DNA of 64,000 bases. Source: Istiophorus platypterus (lineage: Eukaryota > Chordata > Actinopteri > Istiophoriformes > Istiophoridae). Numbering within the stretch: position 1 is the stretch's first letter; every line of letters starts with the position of its first letter. The notes under the pieces were generated by a model. The model was not told the origin of the DNA. It searched no databases and was given only the letters and a program-made list of their open reading frames with translations. The stretch lies in the NCBI GenBank assembly GCA_016859345.1, contig CM029114.1, positions 10,612,001 to 10,676,000 of the forward strand. Direction: 5' to 3'. Both the position numbers and the translations under genes were made by a program. Below are positions 24,461-34,984 of the stretch, piece by piece.

Positions 24461-24489
24461 CACACACACACACACACACGCACACACAC
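24459..24489. repeat. (CA)n microsatellite
   Basis: About 15 CA units with one CG interruption. Confidence 0.9.
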
Positions 24490-24599
24490 GGGAAAGGATT
24501 ATTCATCTTGCCCTTGAGGAAGCATGTAGAGTAAAGTGTGTTTCTGTAAAACAGAAAGCAACATACTGTAAAAGTGTGTGCGTATGTGTGGTTTTACAG

Positions 24600-24780
24600 T
24601 GGGGTGTTTTCTCCAAGCCTCCTGGCCGCCTGCTGCATGGAGGTAAATGATTGCATATTTATTGCAGGGAGCGAGCAGCGTCGGAAGAAGTGTTGAAGAA
24701 GCTGCACGATTAATTGCTGGAAAGGCACACATACTAGTAATCATCACCATTATTTGCCTTGTTAATCATATTTTTTAAAC
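24600..24780. promoter_or_regulatory. Candidate conserved element in the last intron
   Basis: Non-repetitive mixed-composition sequence with GATTAATTG (24708-24716) and several ATTG/ATCATCACC words, bounded by AT-rich sequence. Texture-based call. Confidence 0.3.
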
Positions 24781-25689
24781 TGGTGACAAGACTTACCTTT
24801 CTTATCTCATTTTTATCAGCCTCTCCTGCTCCTTTTTCTTTTTTTTTAACCTTCACTTCAGCGTTTTAACCTGTTCCTTCTATGCCGTTACACCAAGTAG
24901 GTGTCCCCCCTCTTCCATGTTCTCATGGTGCAGCAGTGCACAGCCCGTCATCCCCGCATGGGCCACTGCAAACGGAGAGTGAAGGTTAATTATGTCGGAG
25001 AGTCTCTTCCCTTCGCTCTCCTTGCTCTCTCTGTCTTCCTCCTTTTCCCACAGTCCCCACACAGCATGTGGGCTCTGGATCTGCTGCTCCACAATCAGCT
25101 CTCTGTTTGTCTCTTATAAACAAAGGGCACGCTGCTCATAGAGAGAATATATTAGCAAAAGCCACTCACCCAGTTAAGATATCTGCTGATTAAAAGACGG
25201 AAACTTGAAATATACATCCCTTTGGTTTATCATTGACAGTTTCCTTGTGATTATTTTGAGGAGAATAAGGAGAATTATTTCATTCTTAGATGAATAACAT
25301 ATCATCCATGCAAGCACACTGTCATCAATAGAATTTCAAGTAATTTTAAATCATAACTTGTACATGAAAATGTTTTCATGTGATTTTTAGTGCATATTTA
25401 ATGTTTATCCACCCCTCTATTTGAGGATACTCAAATCATTGTCCGCATCTTATGCTGTTGAAGAGACTGAAACAATACAAAGGAGATACAACAGTGACAG
25501 AAAGTGATAAATGTTACTAAAACTCTTGTCCTCCCACTTAAACCCAAAACCTCATAACACACTCCAAATGACAGGGAAGACAAAGGACCACTGGTGTCAG
25601 TTTAATACCACTCAGCTTTCCATCTCATTTACACATTATGAGTCATTTAGAAGACACACATATACACACTGACACAAAAACAAGGGCAA

Positions 25690-25870
25690 GGGCCATCAGA
25701 TGATTAACGCCGGTTGGGACAGGCACACTCTCGCTCTACCTCCTCTGCACAGTCAAAAATGGGCTCTCTGGAGGCCTCCCCCGTCTTTTGGGCGAAGATG
25801 AGACTATCAAATTGGTTTGCCAGCCACATTACTGGCCAACAGGGAGGTAGAGATGAAGGAAGGGGAGATA
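25690..25870. promoter_or_regulatory. Candidate conserved element in the last intron
   Basis: CpG-containing non-repetitive sequence with TGATTAAC (25701-25708), followed by a purine-rich stretch. Texture-based call. Confidence 0.27.
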
Positions 25871-27629
25871 CTAAGGAGTTGGGTTTGGGGGAGGAAAGAT
25901 AGAGTGTACTGAGGTGGAGTGATGGAGGTGAAGGGATGGAGGGGAGTGGGAAATGGGGCAGAAAGTCTAAATCTGATAAATGACGGGATAAGTGCATTAT
26001 GCCCACTGTGTGTAGATTCAGTTGACTTATTTTGATTATTTAGTGCAAGGAAGCATTGCCAACACAGCAATTTAAATATTTATTATTTTAAAAAATATGT
26101 AGTATTTAAAAACATTCAATATTGTTTATGCAAATAATCATTTACTGGACCCTTTCTCTCTGCTGCAGCTGTTAAGATTAAATCATTTCCGAATGGTTAC
26201 ACATGATATCTCATAACCTGACTATTCTTTTCCTCCATCTTTTTATTTGACATATCTGTAAAATGAATAAACCTATTTTAGTGGTAATTTAGAATATTTT
26301 TCATTCAGACATTGTAATATTCTGATATTATGGTTGTGTGCATTTTGAGTATTTAAAATGGCTACTGTAGCTATAGCACAGACTACTTACTGCATGATAT
26401 TTAGCATGTTTGATTTTAATATCTTAAAACTGAGATAGCGATGGTTAACTTTGAGCTTATTAGCAGTGTGAAGGTGTTGTTTTAGAGATGGAGATATGTT
26501 GCAAAGGACCTGCCTACTTGAGCATCATCAACAGCATCCTGAACTTCAGGCTTCACTGAGCAGATCTCTGGGCCGTATTTACGTCAAAGGCTGTTGACCA
26601 GAACCCCTGCAGAAATTCTGCCCATTTTCTTATATAGTGGAGACTGACTATGCCATTTTTTTCATACTTTCTTGAAGCATTCTGGCCCCTCACAGCCAAG
26701 CGTCCACACATGTATTTGACTAGACAGGGATACAGTGCCACAGACATTGAATCATTGCTCCCATACTCTAGCCATAAGCTAACACCATATGGGTGCAACT
26801 GTACTATCAAAGGATAAAAAAGAACTGAGGATTTATATAGTCTTTTTGATCGGAGTCCTGCTGTATGGAGGTAGTATATTTTCTGACAGACACAAGCACG
26901 TGCAAACACACACACATGCAGCGACAGCCACAGCCAATCGATTTGCCACGCTCTCTCCCCTCAATGCTGACGATGCTCGAGTGGACGGGCTCCTGGTTGC
27001 TTGGTTCACAGAAAAGGGTCCCTCAAATGAATGTATTTTTACCTCTTGCAGGACAATGTCGGATAGGGAAGTAAATAATTAAAGGAAAGGGACCCTTTTT
27101 GACTGCATCAACCCTGCCACTGCTGGTAAGCTCTACTATCCATTGTGACTCCATTTTTGCCCGTCCTGCTAAGGATGACCCTTTTCCTTTTTTTTTAATT
27201 TTTGTTTTGTTTTTCACACGTGCCCTCCCTGCATGGAAACCCCTCACATTAAAGGCACTGAGTGTTTGCATATTTTCTTATTTGATTTAATTGCTGACCC
27301 TTATATGAGAGGAGCAAGCCTTGTGTATGTCATGTTTGACACTGGTCATTAGTTGCTTAAGTTCCCTTTCTATGTTCTGCAGTTTTATTGTTATATAAAT
27401 GCCGTGGGTCCTCCTTTTCTTAATCTGACTTGGCAACTGTGCAAGTGGAGCAAAAAGGCATTGGATATGATTTTTCAAGCCCGTTTCAACCTTGCATCCT
27501 TTGGCATGGCTTTTTATGCTAAGTGAAATCCTCACTAATCATATCCTGGCTTAAGCATGGCACTTGTTACTTACTTTCTTTCATCAGCGGTAGCACATTG
27601 TGTGATACAGTTTGCCTTGTGTTTGGGAA

Positions 27630-27890
27630 AAAATGCCCATCTTAATTAAATCCAGGGCTACATAAAGACATGTTCACTGACGTGCTCGATTAAGCCACCT
27701 CCAATAGGGAGCGAATGCGATAATGCTGTCAGGGCCTAGTGCTAATATGCTATCCAGTTCCCCTCGATTATCACATTACCACAGCTCGAATCAATTGATA
27801 AACTCGCATTCAATATGGTGGAGTATTTAATTGAGTCAGAGTCTATTGGATTTGAGGGCTGTGCAGTGCAGACATGCTGACAGCAGTAAA
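27630..27890. promoter_or_regulatory. Candidate enhancer in the last intron with repeated CTCGATTA
   Basis: CTCGATTA occurs at 27685-27692 and 27763-27770, with a related CTCGAATCA from 27785 and a palindromic ATCAATTGAT at 27790-27799. CpG-containing words kept in AT-rich intron and the lack of any repeat make this the most enhancer-like segment in the gene body. Conservation not tested. Confidence 0.38.
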
Positions 27891-28176
27891 CACTAGCAGG
27901 GTGCTCTCTCTCTCTGTGCTATGTTAGTGCACTTTTCTGAGCAGAGCTGCAGGGTGGATTTCTCTCTCTCTCTGAATTTCTGTGTACTTCAACTGGTAGT
28001 AGGAAAACTTACATATGTAGTGGTTCTTTGATATTGAGTCTTTATAGCCTGGTACCATTTCTCCGAAGTGAGGTAACTTAAGATGAAAAATTAATTATTG
28101 TAAGCACAAATTTCAGTTATTTCAACACCATGGCCATTTTGTGTTTGAGAGACAATCTATCCTGCTACATTTGCAG

Positions 28177-28215
28177 TATTCTAATTTATGACAACTTTAT
28201 GTTTGCCCACATTAG
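28177..28215 (+). other. bnc2: Possible in-frame alternative 5' extension of the last bnc2 exon
   Basis: An AG at 28175-28176, preceded by CTGCTACATTTGC, is a good acceptor 39 nt upstream of the predicted one. Splicing there keeps phase 2 and inserts 13 codons with no stop. The insertion would fall between the second Cys and first His of finger 4, changing the ligand spacing and probably disabling the finger. The downstream acceptor is preferred because it restores the family's C-x4-C-x12-H-x6-H spacing exactly. Confidence 0.35.
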
Positions 28216-29038
28216 GCACAGCTCCAACATCAACCTGCACCGCAAACTGCTGACCAAAGAGCTGGACGACATTGTCCTGGATCCCCAACTCACGCCACTG
28301 CCCAAGGACCTGCGAGCCGAGTTACTGGCCAAGATCTACGCCGGGCACCACATGGGCTTGGACCCTATGGCTGGGATGGGATTCGGAGGCACCAGCCTCG
28401 GACCCACCGGCCTGAACCACGATGCCCGTTCCCCAATGCGCAATGAATATCCCCACCACCCTCTCAACTATGACCTTAAAAATCACCACACAAATGGCTT
28501 CTCCCAGGGCCAGCCAGATGACTACATGGTGCTGGACCTGAGCACCACATCCAGTGTTCAATCCAGCAGCAGTGTCCACTCCTCACACGAGTCAGATGAG
28601 GGCAGCGATGAGGGCATCCTATTGGATGACCTGGAAGAGGAGGAGGGAGAAGAGGATGAGGAGGAGGGCAACAGTGAGGGAGAGGACTGCTCCCAGCGCG
28701 CCGAGAGGCGAGCTGAAGGGGGGCATCGGGGTGAGACTGGAGAACTAAGAGGAGAAGGACACGGTGAGGGGTTGGAACCTTCCTCCTCACCATTTCTCCT
28801 TTCGTCCACTGGGGGCAGTAATGGTGGCAGCAATGGGATCCTCTGCAACATCTGCCACAAAATGTATAGCAACAAAGGGACCCTGCGTGTACACTACAAG
28901 ACTGTGCACCTGCGAGAGATGCACAAGTGCAAAATCCCCGGTTGCAACATGGTGTTCAGCTCTGTGCGCAGCCGTAACCGACACTCTCAGAACCCCAACC
29001 TCCATAAAAACATGCCCTTCTCTACAATAATAGACTAA
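28216..29038 (+). CDS. bnc2: bnc2 last coding exon: end of finger 4, fingers 5-6, stop
   Basis: The exon completes the split Arg codon and continues HSSNINLHRK, supplying H792 and H799 of finger 4, so C774-x4-C779-x12-H792-x6-H799 is restored across the splice. Then follow a conserved block (LLTKELDD), a Gly/Met/His-rich stretch, DYMVLDLSTTSS (VLDLS at 896-900 resembles the PxDLS docking motif for CtBP co-repressors; inference), a Ser-rich run, and a Glu/Asp block at about 928-948. Finger 5 is C1001-C1004-H1017-H1022 and finger 6 C1029-C1034-H1047-H1054. The protein ends NMPFSTIID ten residues after finger 6; the stop TAA is at 29036-29038. Three finger pairs, each with a wide-spaced second member, are diagnostic of basonuclins. 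With the previous exon it encodes 1076 residues; the N-terminal part is outside the window. An upstream ATG at 28130 in the same frame is intronic, not a start. Confidence 0.97.
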
Positions 29039-31090
29039 ATAATGACTTTCTACACTACCCTCCTGTCAGTCTGCCCGCTCCTCCCTTCATTCCTCATCCT
29101 CATCCCTCCTCAAATTAGCTTTTAACCCCAGCCCAGGGCCATCAAATACAAGCTTAGTGCTTGTAGGCCTCCTGCCCGTCCTCTGTAAGTCATTGCAAGA
29201 CATTTCTATGTCCCTCTATAAAATCCATTGACTCCAAATACAGTTTATTATTGTGACCTTTGACTTTTCCTTCTTTGGAAGAACAGGATAACACTCTTGA
29301 GTATGGAGTTTGCTTTATAACGAAACTCCAGTTTGTTTTTTTCACATGCCCCTCCATCTTTCCTTTCAAACTTCTCCCCACTCTGTTTTTATGTCCGTCT
29401 CCAAAGAATCTATTCAAACTCTTATTTGTGACTTTGCCTGCAGAAATGATAGTATTGAAAAAAAAAAAAAGAAAATCTTCTCGTTGTATTTGTGTAATGA
29501 TAGCTTTTAAATGATCCCCTTACAAAAGCATGACAGCTTCATTTGTAAATAATGTCCCAAGAGGCTTTTGGTGTAAAAGAGTTGTGTTGATGGTTGTTCG
29601 CTTCTTTTTTCTCTCTCTTTATGGTTTTATGTTACAGTCCAGTACAATACTTCCAGCTATAGGCAAGAAAGAGGTAGCATCTTACTAGCTTGATTCATTT
29701 ATGTTAGCTTCAAAGACATGTTTTAAACTGAGTCCTAGGAAAAAAAGAATATCATGTGACTTGCTTTATCTACTTGTTAGGTATTCAGAGGTTGCCGGCA
29801 TGCTTTTTTAGGCTCCTACACTGATATCATTCTCTGTATTTCTATTGATTTTTTTTGTCTGTTATGTTTATGAGCTTTAGTATACTAATTCAGTTTTTGC
29901 ACTTTGCATCTATACAAGGGGATGTGTAATATTATTATAATGAGGAGTTTTGCAATGGTGAGTTTAGGTGTTGTTTGGGGTCATTGATGGCTACAGTGCC
30001 AAGGGAAATGACAGTACCTTCAACATACTTGTGCCAGTTTCTTTTTGCACGTGCTCAGTTTCAAACACAGTTTCACAACAGAAAACTTCCCCAAAATAAG
30101 TCTGAGATCTTCCCCTATCTCTGAAAAAATGTATTCAGAATGTGTTTCCAAAGTGTCTTGCTTCAGAACCAATCCAGGTGTGACTGAATATAAACTGCTG
30201 TTTCACAAACACAAAGGAATTAAATATTGATAAAGTCTCTTCTCTTTAGGTTTAGGGAGAAATGTGTGTATGGTTACCGCTTATGACCATGATAATTACT
30301 TCAGCAGTTTAGCGTGGTAATCTCTGTAAAGCATGACATTATTGTGAAATTGTCAAAGTTAGCAATGCAAGAGCTCATGTTTGTTCTCACAAAGGCATTT
30401 AAAATGAAATATGACTGTCCCATAGATTTGAAAAAAGAGAAAAAAGATGAAAATAGTCCTTCAACTGTGACCAAACACAAGAAAAGATGTTTCAGTGTGA
30501 TATTGTACTTAAATCATGCCCCATTGGATTAATATGATGCACTTGAGTCTTAAATCTTTTGCTGTGATATTTTTGGTATCAGTTTCCATTGCTGGGTGTC
30601 AGCTACAAATGTACTCAATGAAAAATGTTGCCATTTTCCTAGCTGTTGGTTGCAGCCATTTTTAACATGCCCATGACTGTCTTACGGTACAAATATTTCC
30701 AGTAACTGGGCAAAGTAGCCAAGGGAAGGGGTATTTATTGGTGGATGATGTATCTTCATGGAGATGTTTTTGTCCAGTATAAGAATATTTTTTGTAAAAA
30801 GACAAAAAATAGAGATTGTTCCTCAGTTTGACTTGTTTATCAATGTATTAGCAATGCCATGTGTTACTATACAAGGAGATCTTCTCTTACTTGACTGGTG
30901 CTACACACAGAGGGAAAAATATGCAGTGTTATGTGGTGTGCTGTACAGTATTCACAACACCTTACATTCATAACAGTGTTGAGTTCCATTTGTTTCATAA
31001 TTAAGCCATTTTGCAATATAGACATGACCTAGTCTAGTGAAAATTTTCATGTCCTTTTTATGACCACCTATATATGACACATGCAGTTTT
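29039..31090 (+). other. bnc2: bnc2 3' UTR, proximal part
   Basis: This follows the stop codon directly. It is AT-rich, has no microsatellite of note, and contains word types common in 3' UTRs: a Pumilio-type TGTAAATA at 29544-29551, a GCACTTT word at 29899-29905, CAATGCAA at 30363-30370, CAGTATT at 30946-30952 and TGCAATA at 31012-31018. No AATAAA was seen; an ATTAAA at 30219-30224 could serve as a proximal poly(A) signal. Mammalian BNC2 has a very long 3' UTR, so several kilobases are plausible. UTR identity follows from position; the exact extent is inference. Confidence 0.65.
30219..30224 (+). terminator. bnc2: Candidate proximal poly(A) signal (ATTAAA)
   Basis: ATTAAA, the commonest variant of AATAAA, lies about 1.18 kb after the stop and is followed by a T/G/C-rich stretch (GTCTCTTCTCTTTAGG) that could act as a downstream element. 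It would give a short 3' UTR isoform. The evidence is motif only. Confidence 0.3.
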
Positions 31091-33459
31091 CAGTCCTCTT
31101 TTCTCAGAGATAAAGAGAGCGAGCCAGAGAGCTGAGGCTGATGGAAAGGTTGCGGAGGTGGAAGGCTGACTAGGGAGGAAAGAATGACAGCAACGATCAT
31201 TAAAAATGTGCTGCTTCTCTGTTACCTGGAGGCGTCCCTGCCATTCCAGCTTCTTCTGTCTAATATCTCACTTGTCACTTTGTTACACTGCTAGACGCCA
31301 AGGTTGCTGACATGACTGTGACACTGACAGAAAAGGACAGAGTGTGTGCTCCGAACAATTCAATTTCACCCATTCAATTTCGTGGAGTTCTATTCATTTA
31401 TTCGTTTTCTACGTCGTTTTCTTATTCTTATTCAGGGTCGCTGGTAATTCAATTCAATTAAATTCTGTTTTTCTCTTTGTCTGTCAGACCACAGTCATTT
31501 AACTACTGCCTTACCCATTTCTTCAGTCCGCCACTCACTTACCACCTCCACACCCCACAGCGCAGGTCCTACAGGGACACACACTAATAGTGTATGCTTA
31601 AGTTCACCGGACGGCCATGGCATAGGAAAAAGGGATGGGTAATTGCCTGTTTATCCCAAGTGAAGGGAAAATTGAGTACAGGAACCCCTGCCTTCTCCCA
31701 GGAGTGGGTTTCACTCATTCAATCCCCCCGGCCCTCACTCTGGCAGAAATAAGAAAGTGCTACTCCAGGAACCCTGCTGACAGCTGTCTCTCTAACACAC
31801 AACCATACAAACACACATGCGCAAGGAGGAGAGTGGCACACACTCACATATGCTTCCTACCGACAGGCCAGAAGGATGACAAGAACTAGACGACTTGTTA
31901 ACCTCTAGTGATGGAAGAGAGAGGGGCAGAGAAAAATATTCTCACAGCAGGAGATGAAACTCTCCATCTAGCATCAACATTATAGCCTTAGCCACTGCAC
32001 AGAGAGCTAACATTCCATTACGGGGAACGGTGCGAGCTAGTACTGAGTTAGGCATGGAAAGTCCAAGGCTCTTAGCATTATTATTACTTCATTATAAATA
32101 TCCAAACATGTTTAGTTAATAATTGAGACATTTTACCTAAAGAGGGCAGAGATTAAATGAGGAAAATCTATTAACAAGGCCAGCATATTCAGAGATTGGA
32201 TTTAAGTCTCTAGAATTGAGGGAGCTGTGCAAACCCAACATATTAAAAGTTATATAAACGCGCTGCGGCCAATAAGCTCAGCTTCTATGCCCTTTTTGAT
32301 CTGATAAAAAAAAACAAGTTTTTAAGACTTTTTTTTTTTTTTTACACATTCCTTTTGTCCTCTCCTTTGCTGTCTTTTTCCAAAGCAGCAGCTATAGTGC
32401 ATGACCTCTCTATCTGTGAACTGGTGTATGCAAGACAGAAAGCTGAATATCATAGAAAAGATTCCCTTACAACACCCTCCTCCTACCCCCCTACGGGCGC
32501 CTTCTCTATCCTGCATGGTGCCGGTCATGCCAGCAGAGCTCAGAGCCACAAGATGTTGGAAACAGAGCGGAGAAAACACACAAACGATTGTCCGGTATAG
32601 CCAGGGAGACAGACGGCGAGAGAGAAAGAGAAGGGAATAGATGAAGGAAAGGGATTGGGCGTAGGAAGTGGTCTGGCTGGAGCCTTGCGGCAGTCACTTA
32701 ACAAGACATGGGAGAAAGAGAGGAGCACAGGGAGAGAAGATAGCAAAAGAGCAGTAGGGCCAGGACTCCTCAGGACTCATCGCCAGCTTCTTCTTGATTG
32801 CCTGCTGGAGAGCGATCGAGCCACCCCTCACATTTCCAACCCTCTCCCCTTACATGCTGCTCTCCTATGAGAAATGACCATCAATTCCCCCCCACTCCTC
32901 TGAGAAAGCCCCCGAATCCAATCTTTGTCTTTCTTACTTCTTCAGCCACATGGGCACCCAGGTGCATTCTGCTACCTAGTGACTGGACGGCAGGAGCATG
33001 TCACTTAGAGTGCCTCGCTGTCCCAGACCACTGGAGTGAATCTTTAATATTTGATTAGATGAGCATCAGGCATCAATTATTCTGTAATTCTACATAGCAC
33101 ACACAGCGAGAAGGAGATGGAGCGGCTGACCTGTTAATCACTGTCCGTTTTGTTCACGTCGCTGAGTGAGTGAGGTTGAGAGGTGACACAGCATGCAAAC
33201 TGTCCAGTTAATGTAGCTCATGGAACAAAGTGGGATTCAAATGTTTGACATTATAAGATTTATGCAGATGGAAGAAAAATACACATACGCGTGGGTTTGT
33301 ATAGATGCTTCAGTCTCATGTGTTACGCTCTAAAAAAAAAAAAAAAAAAATACCCTCATTAATTTCAACTGGAACCTGTGAAAAGTCAGTGATCCTGAAA
33401 AAAATACTGTAAATTCATGAGATGTTTTCCATTGTGCCAATCATATTTTACAGTCTTAA
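31091..33459 (+). other. Distal 3' UTR or intergenic, undecided
   Basis: No gene is supportable here. The region has purine-rich stretches (32600-32760), short AATTCAATTCAATT-type low complexity near 31450, an A19 run at 33332-33350, and a mixed-composition segment at about 32960-33240 with the texture of a conserved element. If the distal poly(A) signals at 33.9-34.0 kb belong to bnc2, this is internal 3' UTR; if transcription stops earlier, it is intergenic. Sequence alone does not decide. Confidence 0.4.
33332..33350. repeat. A19 homopolymer
   Basis: Nineteen consecutive A, not preceded by a poly(A) signal. Confidence 0.85.
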
Positions 33460-33965
33460 AGTATAAATAAGCTTGAAGACCAGGTGAATTTAGATTTCTC
33501 TTTTTTTTTTTTTTTCACTTGTGTTTTCGTGTATCCAATACATTTGTGTCTGTGTCTTAAAAAGCCTGTGTTATGGCACTGGCACTCAACTGTTGCATGG
33601 CTACATAGTCGCACTGCAAAGAACAAACACAGCAGAGGAGCTTGTATCACTTTGGTGTCAAAATGGTGATTTAGAAGCCCTAATGAATACTGTACGTTAC
33701 CTAAACAGGTGTTTCCCATTTGCAGACAGGAGGAAAAAAAATGGTCCTCTTTTTAAAAGACTCTTTTCTTTTTTTTCTTTCCTTTTTGCCTTTCTTGTAT
33801 TTGTTTCTGTATCATAACTGTCTATGGTTTTTGCATAAAATGCATAAGGGTTTTGGGATGTAAATGGAATTTTATTCATATTTTGTCCAAATACCTCTTG
33901 TAATTTGTATCAGAATTCTTGTACAATTTTTATATTAAAGATTTATCAGTCACTGGCATTTTGTC
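33460..33965 (+). other. bnc2: Probable distal end of the bnc2 3' UTR
   Basis: The segment is T-rich and ends with ATTAAA at 33934-33939, followed 20-40 nt later by TTTTGTC and T-rich sequence, the arrangement expected at a cleavage site. An open frame at 33521-33817 runs through it, but it has no family signature and ends in a poly-pyrimidine tract, so I do not call it a gene. Assignment to bnc2 is by proximity and orientation only. Confidence 0.35.
33934..33939 (+). terminator. bnc2: Candidate distal poly(A) signal (ATTAAA)
   Basis: ATTAAA sits in an AT-rich stretch 4.9 kb after the bnc2 stop, with U/GU-type sequence shortly downstream. A second ATTAAA at 34037-34042, 18 nt before an A17 run (34060-34076), is an alternative. 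That A-run could also cause internal priming and a false transcript end. Confidence 0.35.
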
Positions 33966-34059
33966 ATCACATTTTATTCAAATGTGACAGACCTGGACTT
34001 AGCCCAGGTCATTAATTGTGTTCTTTTGACACTGTTATTAAAATGAAGAAACTTTAAAG

Positions 34060-34076
34060 AAAAAAAAAAAAAAAAA
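34060..34076. repeat. A17 homopolymer after ATTAAA
   Basis: Seventeen A begin 18 nt after an ATTAAA at 34037-34042. This resembles a poly(A) tail written into DNA, or simply an A-run beside a real poly(A) signal. No target-site duplication was recognised. Confidence 0.8.
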
Positions 34077-34099
34077 CAGTGTGTCAATCAAACCATTTT

Positions 34100-34280
34100 A
34101 ACAAGATGCTGTGATTTCAGCAGGTTTTACTGGGCTCTTTAATTACCCTATGATAAAAATCATTAGGGAAGAGGCTATCTTGACCAATTAGTGGACGATT
34201 AGATTAATAGAGTTATTAAAAGATGTACTGGCATGAGACGAAGGCTCTGCTGGTTTTAGCAAATTAGTAAGATAGTCACT
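34100..34280. promoter_or_regulatory. Candidate conserved non-coding element downstream of bnc2
   Basis: Non-repetitive sequence with TTTAATTACC, CATTAGGG, CCAATTAG (34184-34191) and GATTAGATTAATAG words, about 5 kb after the stop. Homeodomain-motif rich; texture-based call. Confidence 0.3.
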
Positions 34281-34890
34281 GAAGTAGGGAGACAAAGGAC
34301 ATACACTACGTTTTTCTGATCATACGTTGAAATTAAATGCACTTGTGAAGGCACAGTTTTTCGGGGTGTGGGGGGTACAAACTGAATTTACTTATAAAAG
34401 GCTTCCATTTTTAGATACAACCAAGAAAGAGCATGGAATCCATTGAAAACCAAAAATGTCTGTTGAAATGAGAAAGGTTTTTTATTTCTCTATGAATGAA
34501 ATGAGTTCTAGCAAACAATTAGTGTTTTCGCTGTTGATTCCACGCACTGTAAAAATAAAGAATATTATCTTCTATTATTATTAGCATCCTTTAAAGAAAA
34601 CTTTAACATTGGGACAACAAAGTGAGAAAACAACAGGCAAATACAGGGTCATTTTGCAAAAGCGACCTGTGCTGACATCATTTGCTGCGACTGCGGCTCA
34701 AATTACGAATTGATATGAGCTCCAGCCGGCATGTCATGTTTGCTCTGGTAAGCAATAGGAACATATTGCCTCCTCCCTCCCCTCTATGAAAGTTAAGGAG
34801 TGATACAGGCCTTATTGACCTTGAATTAGACACCATTCCTCTTTGTCACACGCCAGTTCCTTGAGCCCCTGTCTTTGCTGATGACTGCAC

Positions 34891-34891
<1 letters not shown>

Positions 34892-34963
<72 letters not shown>

Positions 34964-34984
34964 AATCACACACACACACACACA
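34892..34984. repeat. Long (CA)n microsatellite
   Basis: About 45 CA units with one interruption (TACACAATCA) near the 3' end; the longest CA tract in the window. Confidence 0.95.

Larger units (their letters stand above)
20735..28215 (+). other. bnc2: Last intron of bnc2 (7481 nt)
   Basis: The intron starts at the donor GTTAGT, a weaker match than GTAAGT, and ends at the AG of CCCACATTAG. It has phase 2: the last two bases of the exon (AG) and the first of the next (G) make the Arg codon just before the first zinc-binding His of finger 4. A second AG at 28175-28176 gives an in-frame alternative acceptor. The interior has no supportable protein gene. It holds a C15 run at 22810, two long TG repeats, a 23-bp direct duplication near 24.4 kb, a 9-bp hairpin at 21248, and the enhancer-like segments listed separately. 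Reading through the donor stays open for 61 nt, to a TAG at 20796-20798. Confidence 0.95.

Noticed and set aside
28130..28215. ATG at 28130, in frame with the last exon, as an alternative start
   Set aside because: It lies in the intron upstream of the acceptor, with no promoter-like sequence seen. The preceding 29 residues do not match basonuclin.
33521..33817. 98-codon frame near the putative 3' UTR end
   Set aside because: The middle reads plausibly protein-like, but it starts in T-rich and ends in poly-pyrimidine sequence, with no homologue I recognise. More likely 3' UTR.
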